Both the position numbers and the translations under genes were made by a program. Positions 8,863 through 17,440 of a DNA stretch of 64,000 nucleotides are shown here, piece after piece. The notes under the pieces are model-generated. The model had not been told where the DNA came from. It was given only the letters and a program-made list of their open reading frames with translations, and ran no database searches. The DNA comes from a virus. How positions within the stretch are numbered: the stretch's first letter is position 1; every line of letters begins with the position of its first letter. The DNA is taken from positions 62,001-126,000 of the IMG/VR virus record IMGVR_UViG_3300046534_001374; one strand, written 5' to 3'.

Positions 8863-10722
8863 TTAAATTACAAATGTTGCATCGTTAGAATTGCCAGAAC
8901 CGTCTGTTAATATATTACCAACTAAACCTTCTGCTTCAAAAATAATATCGAATGCATTTTCTTCACTGCATTCTTCGACAACCTCCTCCGAGTTTCTATT
9001 ATTCTTAATATTGAAACTATAGATACCCTCGCCCGTGGTCGTATCAAACACACATATATCCATACTACAGGTAGTAACTGTTATAGACGCTATTGCAGGA
9101 CCGCCAGACTCACAGGGTATAGCGTCAGCCCACACCAACTCAACACCCTCGTTTGAACCATATAAAGACTCAGAACAAGACATATCTCTAGCATCTCTAA
9201 CGGTCGCGGATATGTCTAGTATGTCTAAATTATTATGCCTTAGGTGTTGGTTTGTATGTGTATGGCCATTTAGTATTAGGTCAACAGGTAAATCGTCAAA
9301 CCCCCAGTCCATCTCAGTGACTACCTTATTTGTTGCCGACGACATACCACTAACATATGGGTGGTGGAACATTACAACCCTATACTTTGCAGTTGAAGCC
9401 CCTAATGCCCCTATGAACCATTGATACTGAAGACTACCCACCGTATTACCATCAGGCTCAACCATACTACCATTAGACTTAACGCCACTATTAAGAACAA
9501 ACAATTCTAAACTAGCATCTTCAAACATTACGTTATAGTATCTTTTGTTATTAGGGAGATAATCGAACTTATCGGTTTGTGGGTTCGCCAAATCGAAATT
9601 CTCTATATCGTGATTGCCGATAGCCGGAAATACTTTCTCGATCTGGACATAAGGGTCGAACAAATCCCAATTTGCTTCGATGGTTTCGTAGTCCCCATTT
9701 TCGTAGTTGTTATCTCCACCGAAGAATACCCCGTCCAACTCACCCATTCTATAGAGAATATCGGCAGCATCTGTTTGTTTACTATTAACTTGACCCGCAT
9801 CTGACATGAAACCGAATACACCATAATATTCTGGTGAATCTTTTTTACAAACTTCGGTAAGGACGTTTAAGTTTTTATTGGATAAAGGTCTTTTGTATGT
9901 GTATACCTCACCCGCGCTCAACACCGTTTGTGATGGATTTATATCTTCAAACAAAACACTCTCCAGTTCTGGAGAATCGGATAAACATGTCTCACCAACT
10001 AACCCATAATACCTATCAACCCACACCGACTCACAATCATCACCCTTAAGCCAAGACTCAACACCGTTCGCTATTATATGGTCGGCTTCTTCAGGGCATG
10101 AGCCAGCAAGAGCGCCAAAACAAGAGAAATCAAGATCTACTAAATTTATAGGGTCTGAAAGATCGGGTAATTTAAATGTAAACTCACTTGTATCGAATGT
10201 TTGAGTTATGGTGTTGGTAGTAAAAAGAATAGATGGTTTGAATGTATCAAGTTGATGCTCACCAAAGTTAAAATAACTATAGTTTCTATAACAAGATCCA
10301 CATGTTACGGTTTCTTTTTCGGAGAAATTATTCTTTAAAGGTATAATACTACCCCTAAACAAATACGAATCCGAATCCGCCTCTATCGTAGAAGTCTTAG
10401 GGAAGCTGGTCCAGTAGTTAAAACAGGGTTCTGGTGATTCCTCGGCCATTATAGGAACTTCTTCAGTGAATACGGAGAGGACAGGGGTAGTCATACCCTC
10501 GGAAAATTTAGTTCTTACGTTGGTGAGAAAATTAACACTATTGAAGTTCTGGCTGAAGTCCCAAACTTCACTCAACTCTAATTGTATCCGGTCCCCGTCC
10601 CCTCCTATAAATCCTGCGGGTAGTGTTTCCATAAAACCATCAAAAAAACTCCTATTTGGGTTCAAATAACCAAACTTAATAGGGGTTTTTTTAATATATT
10701 CTGATGGCACAGGTATTAACAT
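8863..10722 (-). CDS. Tail-associated calcineurin-like metallophosphoesterase
   Basis: 619 aa. A central domain (about 310-530) carries metallophosphoesterase metal-site motifs in order: FMSDAG (first Asp), FFGGDNNYENG, IGNHD, MFHHPY and NGHTHTNQ. The spacing and the 'GGDNNY' form resemble the tartrate-resistant/purple acid phosphatase branch. N-terminal ~300 residues and ~90 C-terminal residues surround it, probably for virion attachment. Metal-dependent hydrolysis of a phosphomono- or phosphodiester is expected; a cell-surface polymer is an inferred substrate. I use ATG at 10722, with a TAATTA start signal 6 nt upstream, rather than the preceding in-frame TTG. Confidence 0.75.
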   Translation of the reverse strand: MLIPVPSEYIKKTPIKFGYLNPNRSFFDGFMETLPAGFIGGDGDRIQLELSEVWDFSQNFNSVNFLTNVRTKFSEGMTTPVLSVFTEEVPIMAEESPEPCFNYWTSFPKTSTIEADSDSYLFRGSIIPLKNNFSEKETVTCGSCYRNYSYFNFGEHQLDTFKPSILFTTNTITQTFDTSEFTFKLPDLSDPINLVDLDFSCFGALAGSCPEEADHIIANGVESWLKGDDCESVWVDRYYGLVGETCLSDSPELESVLFEDINPSQTVLSAGEVYTYKRPLSNKNLNVLTEVCKKDSPEYYGVFGFMSDAGQVNSKQTDAADILYRMGELDGVFFGGDNNYENGDYETIEANWDLFDPYVQIEKVFPAIGNHDIENFDLANPQTDKFDYLPNNKRYYNVMFEDASLELFVLNSGVKSNGSMVEPDGNTVGSLQYQWFIGALGASTAKYRVVMFHHPYVSGMSSATNKVVTEMDWGFDDLPVDLILNGHTHTNQHLRHNNLDILDISATVRDARDMSCSESLYGSNEGVELVWADAIPCESGGPAIASITVTTCSMDICVFDTTTGEGIYSFNIKNNRNSEEVVEECSEENAFDIIFEAEGLVGNILTDGSGNSNDATFVI

Positions 10723-10764
10723 CAATTCTAATTATAGGTTTTCACACTATTAAACAAAGGATGG

Positions 10765-11535
10765 TTAAAAACTAGCATAAGCGGGTGGGGTTTTACGGGT
10801 TCTTTCGTTATACTCTCTCTCCATTTCCTCAAAATCCTCAAATTTCTTAACAATAAATTTGACGATTTCGGATCTCACGATATCGTCGGAGGTTAATTGG
10901 AAGAAATTAATGCCCTTATCCACACATTCGGGTGTATCGAAAATTTGTTTGGCTGTCTCTAGGCCCGACCCTTTAATGTCGGACTGTTGGCTATCGCCAC
11001 ACATGATCAATTTCGAACCCTTACCGATACGAGTCATAAGGGTTTTCACTTCATCTATACTGAAATTTTGGATTTCATCAGCAATTACATAATGATCTAC
11101 CCAATTTTGGCCTCTTAGGAAATTTATAGGAGCCGCCTTCAACGGAAGTCCAGACCTAGACCCTACCTCAACTATCTCTTCTACCTTAGAGTCTAGGATA
11201 GCCTTATAATTGGAAAACTTGGCATTTTCGTCACCAGCTAAATATCCCATAGATTTAGACGCACTTTCAATGACCGTTCGTAGATATAAAATATCTTTAA
11301 AATCTTGTTCTTGGTATGCTTTCAGTGCTGCATAGACCGATAGATAACTTTTCCCTACTCCGGCTGGGCCGTCAATTATTACAATTTTAACAGTGTCGTC
11401 CAACATAGCATGTAAAATTTCTCGTTGGTTTTTCGAAAACTTAAAATCCCTTTTATTGAAGGCTATCTTTGTTACCGATGAATTTTTAGATAAAGCTTGA
11501 TTAATATCCGTTACGGATAAGTTATTATTTGACAT
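10765..11535 (-). CDS. phoH: PhoH-like P-loop ATPase
   Basis: 256 aa. Walker A GPAGVGKS at about 56-63, the family block 'YLRTVIESASKSMGYLAGDENAKF', Walker B 'HYVIADEIQNFS', and 'MCGDSQQSDI' downstream are characteristic of PhoH-family ATPases, which are common in T4-like and marine phages. Members have been linked to RNA metabolism and phosphate stress; their role in phage is unsettled. Length fits the family. ATG at 11535 has a TAATTA start signal 7 nt upstream. It is a single gene between virion genes and a homing endonuclease. Confidence 0.9.
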   Translation of the reverse strand: MSNNNLSVTDINQALSKNSSVTKIAFNKRDFKFSKNQREILHAMLDDTVKIVIIDGPAGVGKSYLSVYAALKAYQEQDFKDILYLRTVIESASKSMGYLAGDENAKFSNYKAILDSKVEEIVEVGSRSGLPLKAAPINFLRGQNWVDHYVIADEIQNFSIDEVKTLMTRIGKGSKLIMCGDSQQSDIKGSGLETAKQIFDTPECVDKGINFFQLTSDDIVRSEIVKFIVKKFEDFEEMEREYNERTRKTPPAYASF

Positions 11536-11627
11536 CTAAATTTAATTATACCTCACAAACATAAATTCAATCAAACCTATTAAATTAATTTGGGTTGCAA
11601 TAAATTGATTAGTTCATAATTAAATAT

Positions 11628-12776
11628 ATGAAGCAAAAATATACTAAAGAAGTGATAAAATCTATAGCCGGAAAATACACATCGAAAAAGGAATTTATAG
11701 CTAATGATCCTAATGTTTATGGATATATGCGGCGTAAAGGTGAAGATTTTTCTAAAGAAGCTTGTGCTCATATGACACAGCTTAGAAGGAAACATACTGA
11801 CGAATCATTGAAAGATATAGCCAAAGAATTTATGTCCCGAACAGAATTACAAAGGGGTGATGCCTCGGCTTACAGTTGTATTAGAAAAAAAGGTAAACAA
11901 TTCATGAACGAGGCATGTGAACATATGATTCAAGGTAGATTTTCTATAGCACAACTAATGTGTAAAAAGATATTTGAAAATATACTTGATAGTGTTTGTG
12001 TGTATGATACCCGAAAAGTTATTACTCCCTATGAAATTGATATATGGTTTAAAGAGTTTAATTTGGCAATAGAGTATAATGGAAAATTTTGGCATGCCAA
12101 AGAATGTGCAATAAGAAGAGATGCTATTAAAAAGAAAATTTGTGAAGATAGAGGTATACACTTAATAACCATATACGAAGGGGTCAAAGATTACGAGACC
12201 GAAGTTAGGCATAAAATAATAGAAATATTACCACTTATTAATAATATTACCAAAAAACAAATAACTACACAAAATGTTTTAGATGTCGATTGTTCGACAA
12301 TATGGGATGATATACTGAAGAGTAATAGTATTGACGAAATCAATAAGAAAATAAAAAAATGTAAAAACATAAAAGAATTCAAAGAAAAACATTATACCAA
12401 TTATAAATATATCCACAAAAGTGGAAATACAGATATGTTAGACTGTATCAGAGAAAAAGAAAATGAAAATTTGAGTGATGTAGAACTTATGCGGAAATGT
12501 TCAGAAATAACCCATTATGCTAAATTTATAACAGATCATAAAAATTTATACACAATTACCCACAGACGGGGATTATTAGATTCTGTAGCCAAAAATATGA
12601 TTCTCACCAATAGAAGATATAGATTTCATAAACATGAAGATATTATTAATCTGGCGGGAGAATATAAAAATAAGTCTTCTATTGAAAAGGGTGACTGTGC
12701 TTTGTTTAAAGAAATTAACAAAAGAGAAGATATTTCTTGGAGTGACATCTTATTTTTAGCGAAAAGAAAATTCTAA
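11628..12776 (+). CDS. Putative EDxHD (Vsr-like) homing endonuclease with repeat DNA-binding modules
   Basis: 382 aa. The nuclease core is at about 118-200: 'YEIDIWFKEFNLAIEYNGKFWHAKE...' provides the E, D and H pattern of Vsr-like/EDxHD endonucleases such as homing enzymes of the I-Bth0305I type. Either side are repeats of about 45 residues with the pattern 'I...Y..R.E....D...Y....G....E..HM' (residues 8-50, 55-95 and at least three in the C-terminal half), which probably read DNA. No intron boundary was seen, so it looks free-standing. ATG has a TAATTA start signal 5 nt upstream. It is very Lys-rich and AT-rich compared with its neighbours, which suggests acquisition. Confidence 0.7.
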   Translation: MKQKYTKEVIKSIAGKYTSKKEFIANDPNVYGYMRRKGEDFSKEACAHMTQLRRKHTDESLKDIAKEFMSRTELQRGDASAYSCIRKKGKQFMNEACEHMIQGRFSIAQLMCKKIFENILDSVCVYDTRKVITPYEIDIWFKEFNLAIEYNGKFWHAKECAIRRDAIKKKICEDRGIHLITIYEGVKDYETEVRHKIIEILPLINNITKKQITTQNVLDVDCSTIWDDILKSNSIDEINKKIKKCKNIKEFKEKHYTNYKYIHKSGNTDMLDCIREKENENLSDVELMRKCSEITHYAKFITDHKNLYTITHRRGLLDSVAKNMILTNRRYRFHKHEDIINLAGEYKNKSSIEKGDCALFKEINKREDISWSDILFLAKRKF

Positions 12777-12784
12777 TTATATTT

Positions 12785-13006
12785 ATGAGTTCTTTTACAA
12801 AGGTTCCCTGTGCAGAATGCGGGACAATGACTATCGCTAAAAATGGAGACACAGATCCACAATATTGTGATTCTTTCTGTCAAGCTAGGAGTAGAGTAAA
12901 CAACCGAAGGAACGGTGGAACTATACCCTCCGCTTCAAACACCAACCTCAAGAGCAGGGTCGTCCGTGGTAGAACCTGCGGGAGCTGCAACTCCAAGAAG
13001 ATTTAA
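12785..13006 (+). CDS. Small Cys-rich (zinc-ribbon-like) protein
   Basis: 73 aa with Cys pairs CAEC (about 9-12), CDSFC (about 28-32) and CGSC near the C-terminus, so it probably binds zinc. Function is unknown. The start is supported by a TAATTA start signal 5 nt before ATG, 5 bp after the endonuclease stop region. Its last 72 bp lie antisense to the end of the DUF1810-like gene, so the two overlap convergently. Confidence 0.5.
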   Translation: MSSFTKVPCAECGTMTIAKNGDTDPQYCDSFCQARSRVNNRRNGGTIPSASNTNLKSRVVRGRTCGSCNSKKI

Positions 13007-13429
13007 AGTAATCTCACATTCTTCACCGTCAAAGAAGGCGTCTAACACTCTTTTGAAGACATCATACTCGCCTAGAGTCGGAACCCCTTCTATATTAGAA
13101 CCCCTATTAAAAAGGGTCATGCTAGATTTAAGCTTCAGTGCATCGATTTCGCCTAATATGTCTACAATATCCTTTGTATCATGTTGGAGTAATTGTAAAC
13201 AATTACAGCACAATCGATGAGCGAGATCATAATTTTTAGTATAATCAATAGCCTCTTGTAAATCTTTTACTCCGAAAAAACGAGATCTGGGGCTTTTGCT
13301 TAACCCCAATAATTGGGGAAAAACAAACCACATCCAGTGAGTTTGTTTTTCCCCCCTATTCAATTCTGCGCTTATTTTGTCCCACCCGAAACTATTCTGC
13401 GCTAACCCAAATTTTTCTAATGTTTCCAT
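12935..13429 (-). CDS. DUF1810 family protein
   Basis: 164 aa. The block 'ISAELNRGEKQTHWMWFVFPQLLGLSKSPRSRFFGV', followed by 'DLQEAIDYTKNYDLAHRL', is the DUF1810 signature (E-L-x-x-G-x-K-x-HWMWF-x-FPQ). The family's function is not established. The last ~20 residues (Ala/Thr/Pro-rich) extend past the usual end and are antisense to the zinc-ribbon gene. The start ATG at 13429 lacks both a TAATTA signal and a clear Shine-Dalgarno. Confidence 0.75.
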   Translation of the reverse strand: METLEKFGLAQNSFGWDKISAELNRGEKQTHWMWFVFPQLLGLSKSPRSRFFGVKDLQEAIDYTKNYDLAHRLCCNCLQLLQHDTKDIVDILGEIDALKLKSSMTLFNRGSNIEGVPTLGEYDVFKRVLDAFFDGEECEITLNLLGVAAPAGSTTDDPALEVGV

Positions 13430-13451
13430 GTTTACTTAGAAGAAGAATTGG

Positions 13452-13721
13452 TTATAGATTTATGATCTGACCTTTAATTCTACCGCCCTCTTCGATTATC
13501 CATTCAAGCGGGTATTCGCTTTTGTTATAGGAATAAACGGTCATAGACTCTGCGGTTGGATTATAACGTTCGAGGTAAATAACTTCAGATTTCTCATCCT
13601 TGATCATCGACACATTAATGCCGCTCTCACCAGAACCAATTGTGGTTCTGGTGTATTTTACCCACCCCAAATCAAAAAGATGTTCCAGTGCGTCGATATC
13701 TTCGTATTCAGTAATTTTCAT
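13452..13721 (-). CDS. Hypothetical protein
   Basis: 89 aa, not recognised. It is an alpha/beta small protein with acidic N-terminus (EYEDIDALEHLFDLG) and no Cys or membrane segment. It lies in the same minus-strand run as the gene ending at 13731, with a 9 bp gap, so it is probably co-transcribed. Confidence 0.5.
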   Translation of the reverse strand: MKITEYEDIDALEHLFDLGWVKYTRTTIGSGESGINVSMIKDEKSEVIYLERYNPTAESMTVYSYNKSEYPLEWIIEEGGRIKGQIINL

Positions 13722-13730
13722 ATTAAAGTC

Positions 13731-14327
13731 CTATTGGATTACGATACCTCTTCCGCAATCAGAGACACTAGCTTCTGTGAGTTGGTCAAGCTTGAATTGT
13801 GCAATCGATCCAGTTTTGAGGTAATTCCTCTTGATGAAGTTTTTGGCTCTAACAGGTGCGCCGCTATTTACAGGCTTCTTCGGTGGCCCTTCCTTGATCA
13901 CCACTCGCTCCACCAGAAGACCTTTTAGATGGACCGACCCAGTTGCAATATGCTCCTTCGTCGCTGGCCCTACCCGCCTGTAGGCGTCAAGTTGTCCATT
14001 GGAACGGTTCTTCGACTCGGTAGTTTCTTTCCTAAGACCCTTGATAAGGGCATCTTTAGCCTCCTCCAAGATGTCTTTGGGGGTTTTTGTATCGTGGTGT
14101 TTGTCGAACTTTGTTAGGATATCGGCGAATTCCAAAACATCTCCTTTGGTTGGGGTCCATTTATCGAGGAATTCCAAATCAGCATTAACACCGTCTTCGT
14201 ATGACATTCCGGCGTTAATTACATAATCGGACACTTCCCCCTTCGCGTTGGTATACCCCTTCACTTTAACGAAGAGGCAGTCTGTTTCGGGGATTTGGCT
14301 TAGTTGGTCTGCAAGTTTTGTTGACAT
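13731..14327 (-). CDS. Hypothetical protein, basic C-terminal domain
   Basis: 198 aa, not recognised. Residues 1-80 are acidic and alpha/beta ('SDYVINAGMSYEDGVNADLEFLDKW'). Residues 95-125 are Lys/Glu-rich and helical. Residues 130-195 are beta-like and basic ('KGLLVERVVIKEGPPKKP'). This could be a small SH3-like barrel, but I cannot support a family name. It sits 9 bp downstream of the P-loop kinase gene. Confidence 0.55.
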   Translation of the reverse strand: MSTKLADQLSQIPETDCLFVKVKGYTNAKGEVSDYVINAGMSYEDGVNADLEFLDKWTPTKGDVLEFADILTKFDKHHDTKTPKDILEEAKDALIKGLRKETTESKNRSNGQLDAYRRVGPATKEHIATGSVHLKGLLVERVVIKEGPPKKPVNSGAPVRAKNFIKRNYLKTGSIAQFKLDQLTEASVSDCGRGIVIQ

Positions 14328-14336
14328 GTCGTTATA

Positions 14337-15113
14337 CTAAAGGTTTTTTTGAATGTTGTCAAGGGATTTTTCATCCACGATCAGATTTTTTGTCTGGAAT
14401 CCAAAATCCCCAAGGTCAAATTCTTGATCCTCTGAGTATGCTGGCATCCCGTCAGCACCCACAATAGCACCTAATGCGCTACCGTCAAGAGAATCTTCAG
14501 ATTCTCCACCTTTTTGATCTCCATTTTCGTCTAGAATCTCGCTAACATAATCAATTCTAGCTTCCCTTGAACCTGTCACCTCGTCAATGAATGCGCATTT
14601 AGATGTAGGGTAGAGTGTTTCGGCTAATGGTCCTCCAGTTGCATATTCCATATAAAAAGTATTCAGGAGATTGTCAAAACCTCTTCTGAAGTCATCGTTG
14701 ATTTCTTCTGGAACTTCGATCCCGTCTTTGTCGTCGATAGGGATGAAATAAATCATATGATAGTATTCCATAGACCTTTTAGTAATTTCAATACTTTCAG
14801 CCAAAAATCCATCAGAAATCTTATCGGCCCCTAGAGAATAAAGAAACATAGTTACCGCTAGATTGTCAAGTAAAGTCCTGTCCATAATGACTCGCCTGTT
14901 CGTGTCTCTTTTCTGCCACAAGCCTTGTGCTTGTTTAAACATGAAATCTCGAATCAATCTCTGACTTTCTTCTGTTCCATTTTCATAAAGATCCAAATTA
15001 GGGATATCCCTATAAGATTCTGCTGGTTGTCCGTATCTAGGAAACTTCTTAACGAAGTCTTTAATAAATGTAGACTTCCCCGTTTTTGTTGCGCCTGTTG
15101 TCCCTATAATCAT
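14337..15113 (-). CDS. P-loop nucleoside/nucleotide kinase-like protein (NadR/AAA_28-like)
   Basis: 258 aa. Walker A GATKTGKST is at about 7-15, and 'RVIMDRTLLDNLAVTMFL' at about 75-95 supplies the DR/ExR-type substrate segment seen in NadR-like nicotinamide riboside kinases and thymidylate-kinase-like proteins. 'YYHMIYFIPID' is the following beta strand. The C-terminal ~60 residues are acidic and probably outside the fold. Substrate cannot be decided. ATG at 15113 is preceded by a TATAAG element 3 nt away. Confidence 0.6.
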   Translation of the reverse strand: MIIGTTGATKTGKSTFIKDFVKKFPRYGQPAESYRDIPNLDLYENGTEESQRLIRDFMFKQAQGLWQKRDTNRRVIMDRTLLDNLAVTMFLYSLGADKISDGFLAESIEITKRSMEYYHMIYFIPIDDKDGIEVPEEINDDFRRGFDNLLNTFYMEYATGGPLAETLYPTSKCAFIDEVTGSREARIDYVSEILDENGDQKGGESEDSLDGSALGAIVGADGMPAYSEDQEFDLGDFGFQTKNLIVDEKSLDNIQKNL

Positions 15114-15117
15114 TTTC

Positions 15118-15399
15118 TTATAACCAATTAAAATTTACAATAGTGCTAATGCCTAGCCTACCCGATACCGAATCGTCGTCAGATATAGTATCTACTATAT
15201 ACCCTAGAGCTTCTAGTTCGTTGGTATAATACGCCCTTTCTTGTAATGAATTACATACAAATTGGCTACAACCAATACCCTTTCTAGAATCTTCTGCAAC
15301 ATCGTCCAAAAGTTCTACTAAGTTTTCTTTCCAATATTTTAGCTGTGAATCTACATAGTTATTGTAGTTTTCCATAGCTGCTTTAGCGGTGATTTTCAT
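15118..15399 (-). CDS. Hypothetical protein
   Basis: 93 aa, not recognised. The helical N-terminus (MENYNNYVDSQLKYWKENL) is followed by a short region with two Cys (GCSQFVC) and an alternating strand/helix end. It lies 4 bp upstream of the kinase start on the same strand. Confidence 0.5.
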   Translation of the reverse strand: MKITAKAAMENYNNYVDSQLKYWKENLVELLDDVAEDSRKGIGCSQFVCNSLQERAYYTNELEALGYIVDTISDDDSVSGRLGISTIVNFNWL

Positions 15400-15403
15400 A
15401 TTT

Positions 15404-15736
15404 CTAAATTCCTGCTCTACTTAGGATTGAATCATTAGAACAAAAAACTGATTCTAGAACAAAAATTACAGATCTAATCTCGTCCGCTACAGGAACTAGC
15501 TTTTCCACTGGAGGTTCGTCATCACATGACGCAGGGCGCGGATAATCCTCTCTCAATACAGGTTTAAATTGATTTTCTAAATCCACAGACTGGTCTCTCA
15601 GCATCGCGGCAATAGTATTCAATTGCTCTATATATTGTTCAACTTCTGTCAAGCTTCTTGGACAGGCACTACTCACATCATTACTCGTTACGTTATTAAT
15701 ATTCATAAATTTATTTTGTTTCTTGTTTTTCGACAT
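15404..15736 (-). CDS. Hypothetical helical protein
   Basis: 110 aa, not recognised. Residues 28-55 form a predicted helix (LTEVEQYIEQLNTIAAMLRD), and the tail has a helix ending in a Cys. It begins 26 bp inside the 3' end of the GroES-like gene, implying translational coupling. Confidence 0.5.
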   Translation of the reverse strand: MSKNKKQNKFMNINNVTSNDVSSACPRSLTEVEQYIEQLNTIAAMLRDQSVDLENQFKPVLREDYPRPASCDDEPPVEKLVPVADEIRSVIFVLESVFCSNDSILSRAGI

Positions 15737-16166
15737 ACATAAACACCTGCTTCTCTCTTGCGAAGATGTATTTAGATCCCGCGAAGGTAACAGGGATACC
15801 TGCCTTCTGCTCTAGAACAACGGTATATCCTTGTTTGGTGTATTTAACATTGTCACCAACCATTACCACTTTACATGCCTTGAAAACATTACCACCTTGT
15901 TGATCTCTAAAAGCTTCCTCGGAGAAGACTAGACCATTTTTAATAATCAAACCATCGTCGGTTCTTTCTTCATTATCCAAAACGATATCTTCCAAAAGAA
16001 TAACATCGTCGGGAACACCTGTTACTACGAAACCATCCAGAGGTAATTCGTGACACAATTCTTCATCCCACAATTCTTCACCTGTAGAAGTTCCTGCGTC
16101 ATTACTTTCGAGTTTTGGTTCAAATACCAATTTTTGTTCTGCCCTTTCAGTTCTAGCCATAAACAT
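15711..16166 (-). CDS. GroES-like co-chaperonin
   Basis: 151 aa. Residues 45-147 follow the Cpn10 plan: 'GVPDDVILLEDI' (first strand), a mobile-loop-like segment around 'DGLIIKNGLVF', 'NVFKACKVVMVGDNVKYTKQG', 'VVLEQKAGIPVTFAGSKYIFAREKQVFMYVE'. The order V-x-x-V-G-D-x-V...G-x-x-Y-x-x-x-R-E-x-x-V-x-x-x-V-E is a Cpn10 hallmark. The first ~40 residues are an acidic extension. T4 gp31 plays the corresponding role, replacing GroES for capsid folding. A second ATG two codons in, at 16160, is an equally good start. Confidence 0.6.
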   Translation of the reverse strand: MFMARTERAEQKLVFEPKLESNDAGTSTGEELWDEELCHELPLDGFVVTGVPDDVILLEDIVLDNEERTDDGLIIKNGLVFSEEAFRDQQGGNVFKACKVVMVGDNVKYTKQGYTVVLEQKAGIPVTFAGSKYIFAREKQVFMYVEKQETK

Positions 16167-16208
16167 ACATTACCAGCAGTTTCCAACTATTCAAGTTACG
16201 GGACAAAC

Positions 16209-16628
16209 TTATTTAACAAAAACATCCATATACATAGGATTGTTATCTCTCATATTCCTATACTTCCCTGTTGTGGACACATATACGTCAAACACATAAG
16301 ACTTTCCTTTAGAAGCCCTTTTCTTAGTTACAGCACTACCTCTATCCTGCACTTTGAATTTACCGTCACCGACGATACCTTTTAAGTCTGGGATGTAAAT
16401 TTCAGTTCCAAAACCAAAATTAGGATGAGCAGCTACAGTGATACCTTCTTTAGCCCTTTTTGTTTTCGGGTCGGCAACTTGCGAACCCCATTTATCCTGA
16501 TTTGGATTATAGTATGTGATACGACAATGTATCTTCTTATTATACCCTATCATTTGTTTGAGGGGCAATTCTTTTGGTGCTGCTATAGTGGTTGTTAGTA
16601 ATGTGATTAATAGTAATATAGTTTTCAT
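16209..16628 (-). CDS. Secreted double-psi beta-barrel (3D/RlpA-like) protein, possible lysis factor
   Basis: 139 aa. The signal peptide is at residues 1-17 (MKTILLLITLLTTTIAA). The mature part has 'ITYYNPNQDKWGSQVA', 'EGITVAAHPNFGFGTEIYIP' and 'KFKVQDRGSAV...YVFDVYV', the layout of 3D/RlpA-like double-psi barrels with their D-R-G. Such domains cleave or bind peptidoglycan, so a periplasmic role in lysis is inferred. It is divergent from the gene at 16639 with a 10 bp gap. Confidence 0.65.
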   Translation of the reverse strand: MKTILLLITLLTTTIAAPKELPLKQMIGYNKKIHCRITYYNPNQDKWGSQVADPKTKRAKEGITVAAHPNFGFGTEIYIPDLKGIVGDGKFKVQDRGSAVTKKRASKGKSYVFDVYVSTTGKYRNMRDNNPMYMDVFVK

Positions 16629-16638
16629 AAATAGATGT

Positions 16639-17217
16639 ATGACTCGTTTTGAAGAATTGGCAAAAGCCTACTCCCTTGAATATTTTGGCAAACCTTTGAT
16701 GGAAGCTGGTGTGGAGGGTATTGATGTTTTAGACGATGATCAAACCAGCGCAATACCAGAAACTGAAGAAAGTGGTTCGTCGGACATTGGTAAGTTATTA
16801 CTCCTAACAAACATCCTTTTGAAAGCTGCTAAATTCAAGCCTAGTGATGAAGTGGTTGCATATTTAAATATGCCGCGTTTTAAGACACTATCCCCATTTT
16901 CAAAATTAACAGCAGTAAGAAATCTTATTTCCGATCATCCTGAAATGATTGTTCAAGAAGCCGAGGGGGACGAAGGTGCTGAATTGGAAGATGGTGAAAA
17001 TGATATGGAGCCTCCTATGGAAGGTGAGGTTGAAGACTTCGGTGAAGCTGAACTAGAACTAGACGAAGCAAGCGAAGAGGAGATTCTTAATTTAACATTA
17101 AGAGTTCTTGAAATGGACCCATATAGTCTCCCGTCTACTCTTAGAACACTTCCGTCAAGAGCGACCGAGGAGAATTATGAGGAGATCATTACCGCATTAG
17201 AGTCTATCCTTGTTTAA
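16639..17217 (+). CDS. Acidic hypothetical protein
   Basis: 192 aa from ATG at 16639; an upstream in-frame extension would run into the divergent secreted-protein gene. Not recognised. The helical N-terminus (RFEELAKAYSLEYFGKPL) and middle helices (LLLLTNILLKAAKF) precede a very acidic stretch at about 110-145 (EAEGDEGAELEDGENDMEPP) and a helical C-terminus. It overlaps the convergent gene at 17204 by 14 bp. Confidence 0.55.
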   Translation: MTRFEELAKAYSLEYFGKPLMEAGVEGIDVLDDDQTSAIPETEESGSSDIGKLLLLTNILLKAAKFKPSDEVVAYLNMPRFKTLSPFSKLTAVRNLISDHPEMIVQEAEGDEGAELEDGENDMEPPMEGEVEDFGEAELELDEASEEEILNLTLRVLEMDPYSLPSTLRTLPSRATEENYEEIITALESILV

Positions 17218-17425
17218 GGGCTTTCATTAAATTTCCCTCAAGTGCTGCTTTAGACGGGAATCCTTTATCGAAAAAGGGTGCGATTCGTTCATCCACAACG
17301 GTATCATACCCTTTGATGGATGGCTGTAAAAAGAACTTTTGATCTTTGGCCACTATATACCCTACGGTTCTTTCTCCGTATTGCACGACATATTCATTGT
17401 CATTTTTAAGCGGCTTGTAACTCAA
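17204..17425 (-). CDS. Small hypothetical protein
   Basis: 73 aa, not recognised; rich in Lys and aromatic residues. The start appears to be TTG at 17425 with AGGAG just upstream, one of the few Shine-Dalgarno-like sites in the window. It follows the prohead-core-like small gene in a run that starts with the tube-like gene at 18227, so it is probably a virion or assembly gene. Confidence 0.45.
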   Translation of the reverse strand: MSYKPLKNDNEYVVQYGERTVGYIVAKDQKFFLQPSIKGYDTVVDERIAPFFDKGFPSKAALEGNLMKALKQG

Positions 17426-17440
17426 GCTCTCCTGAGCACC

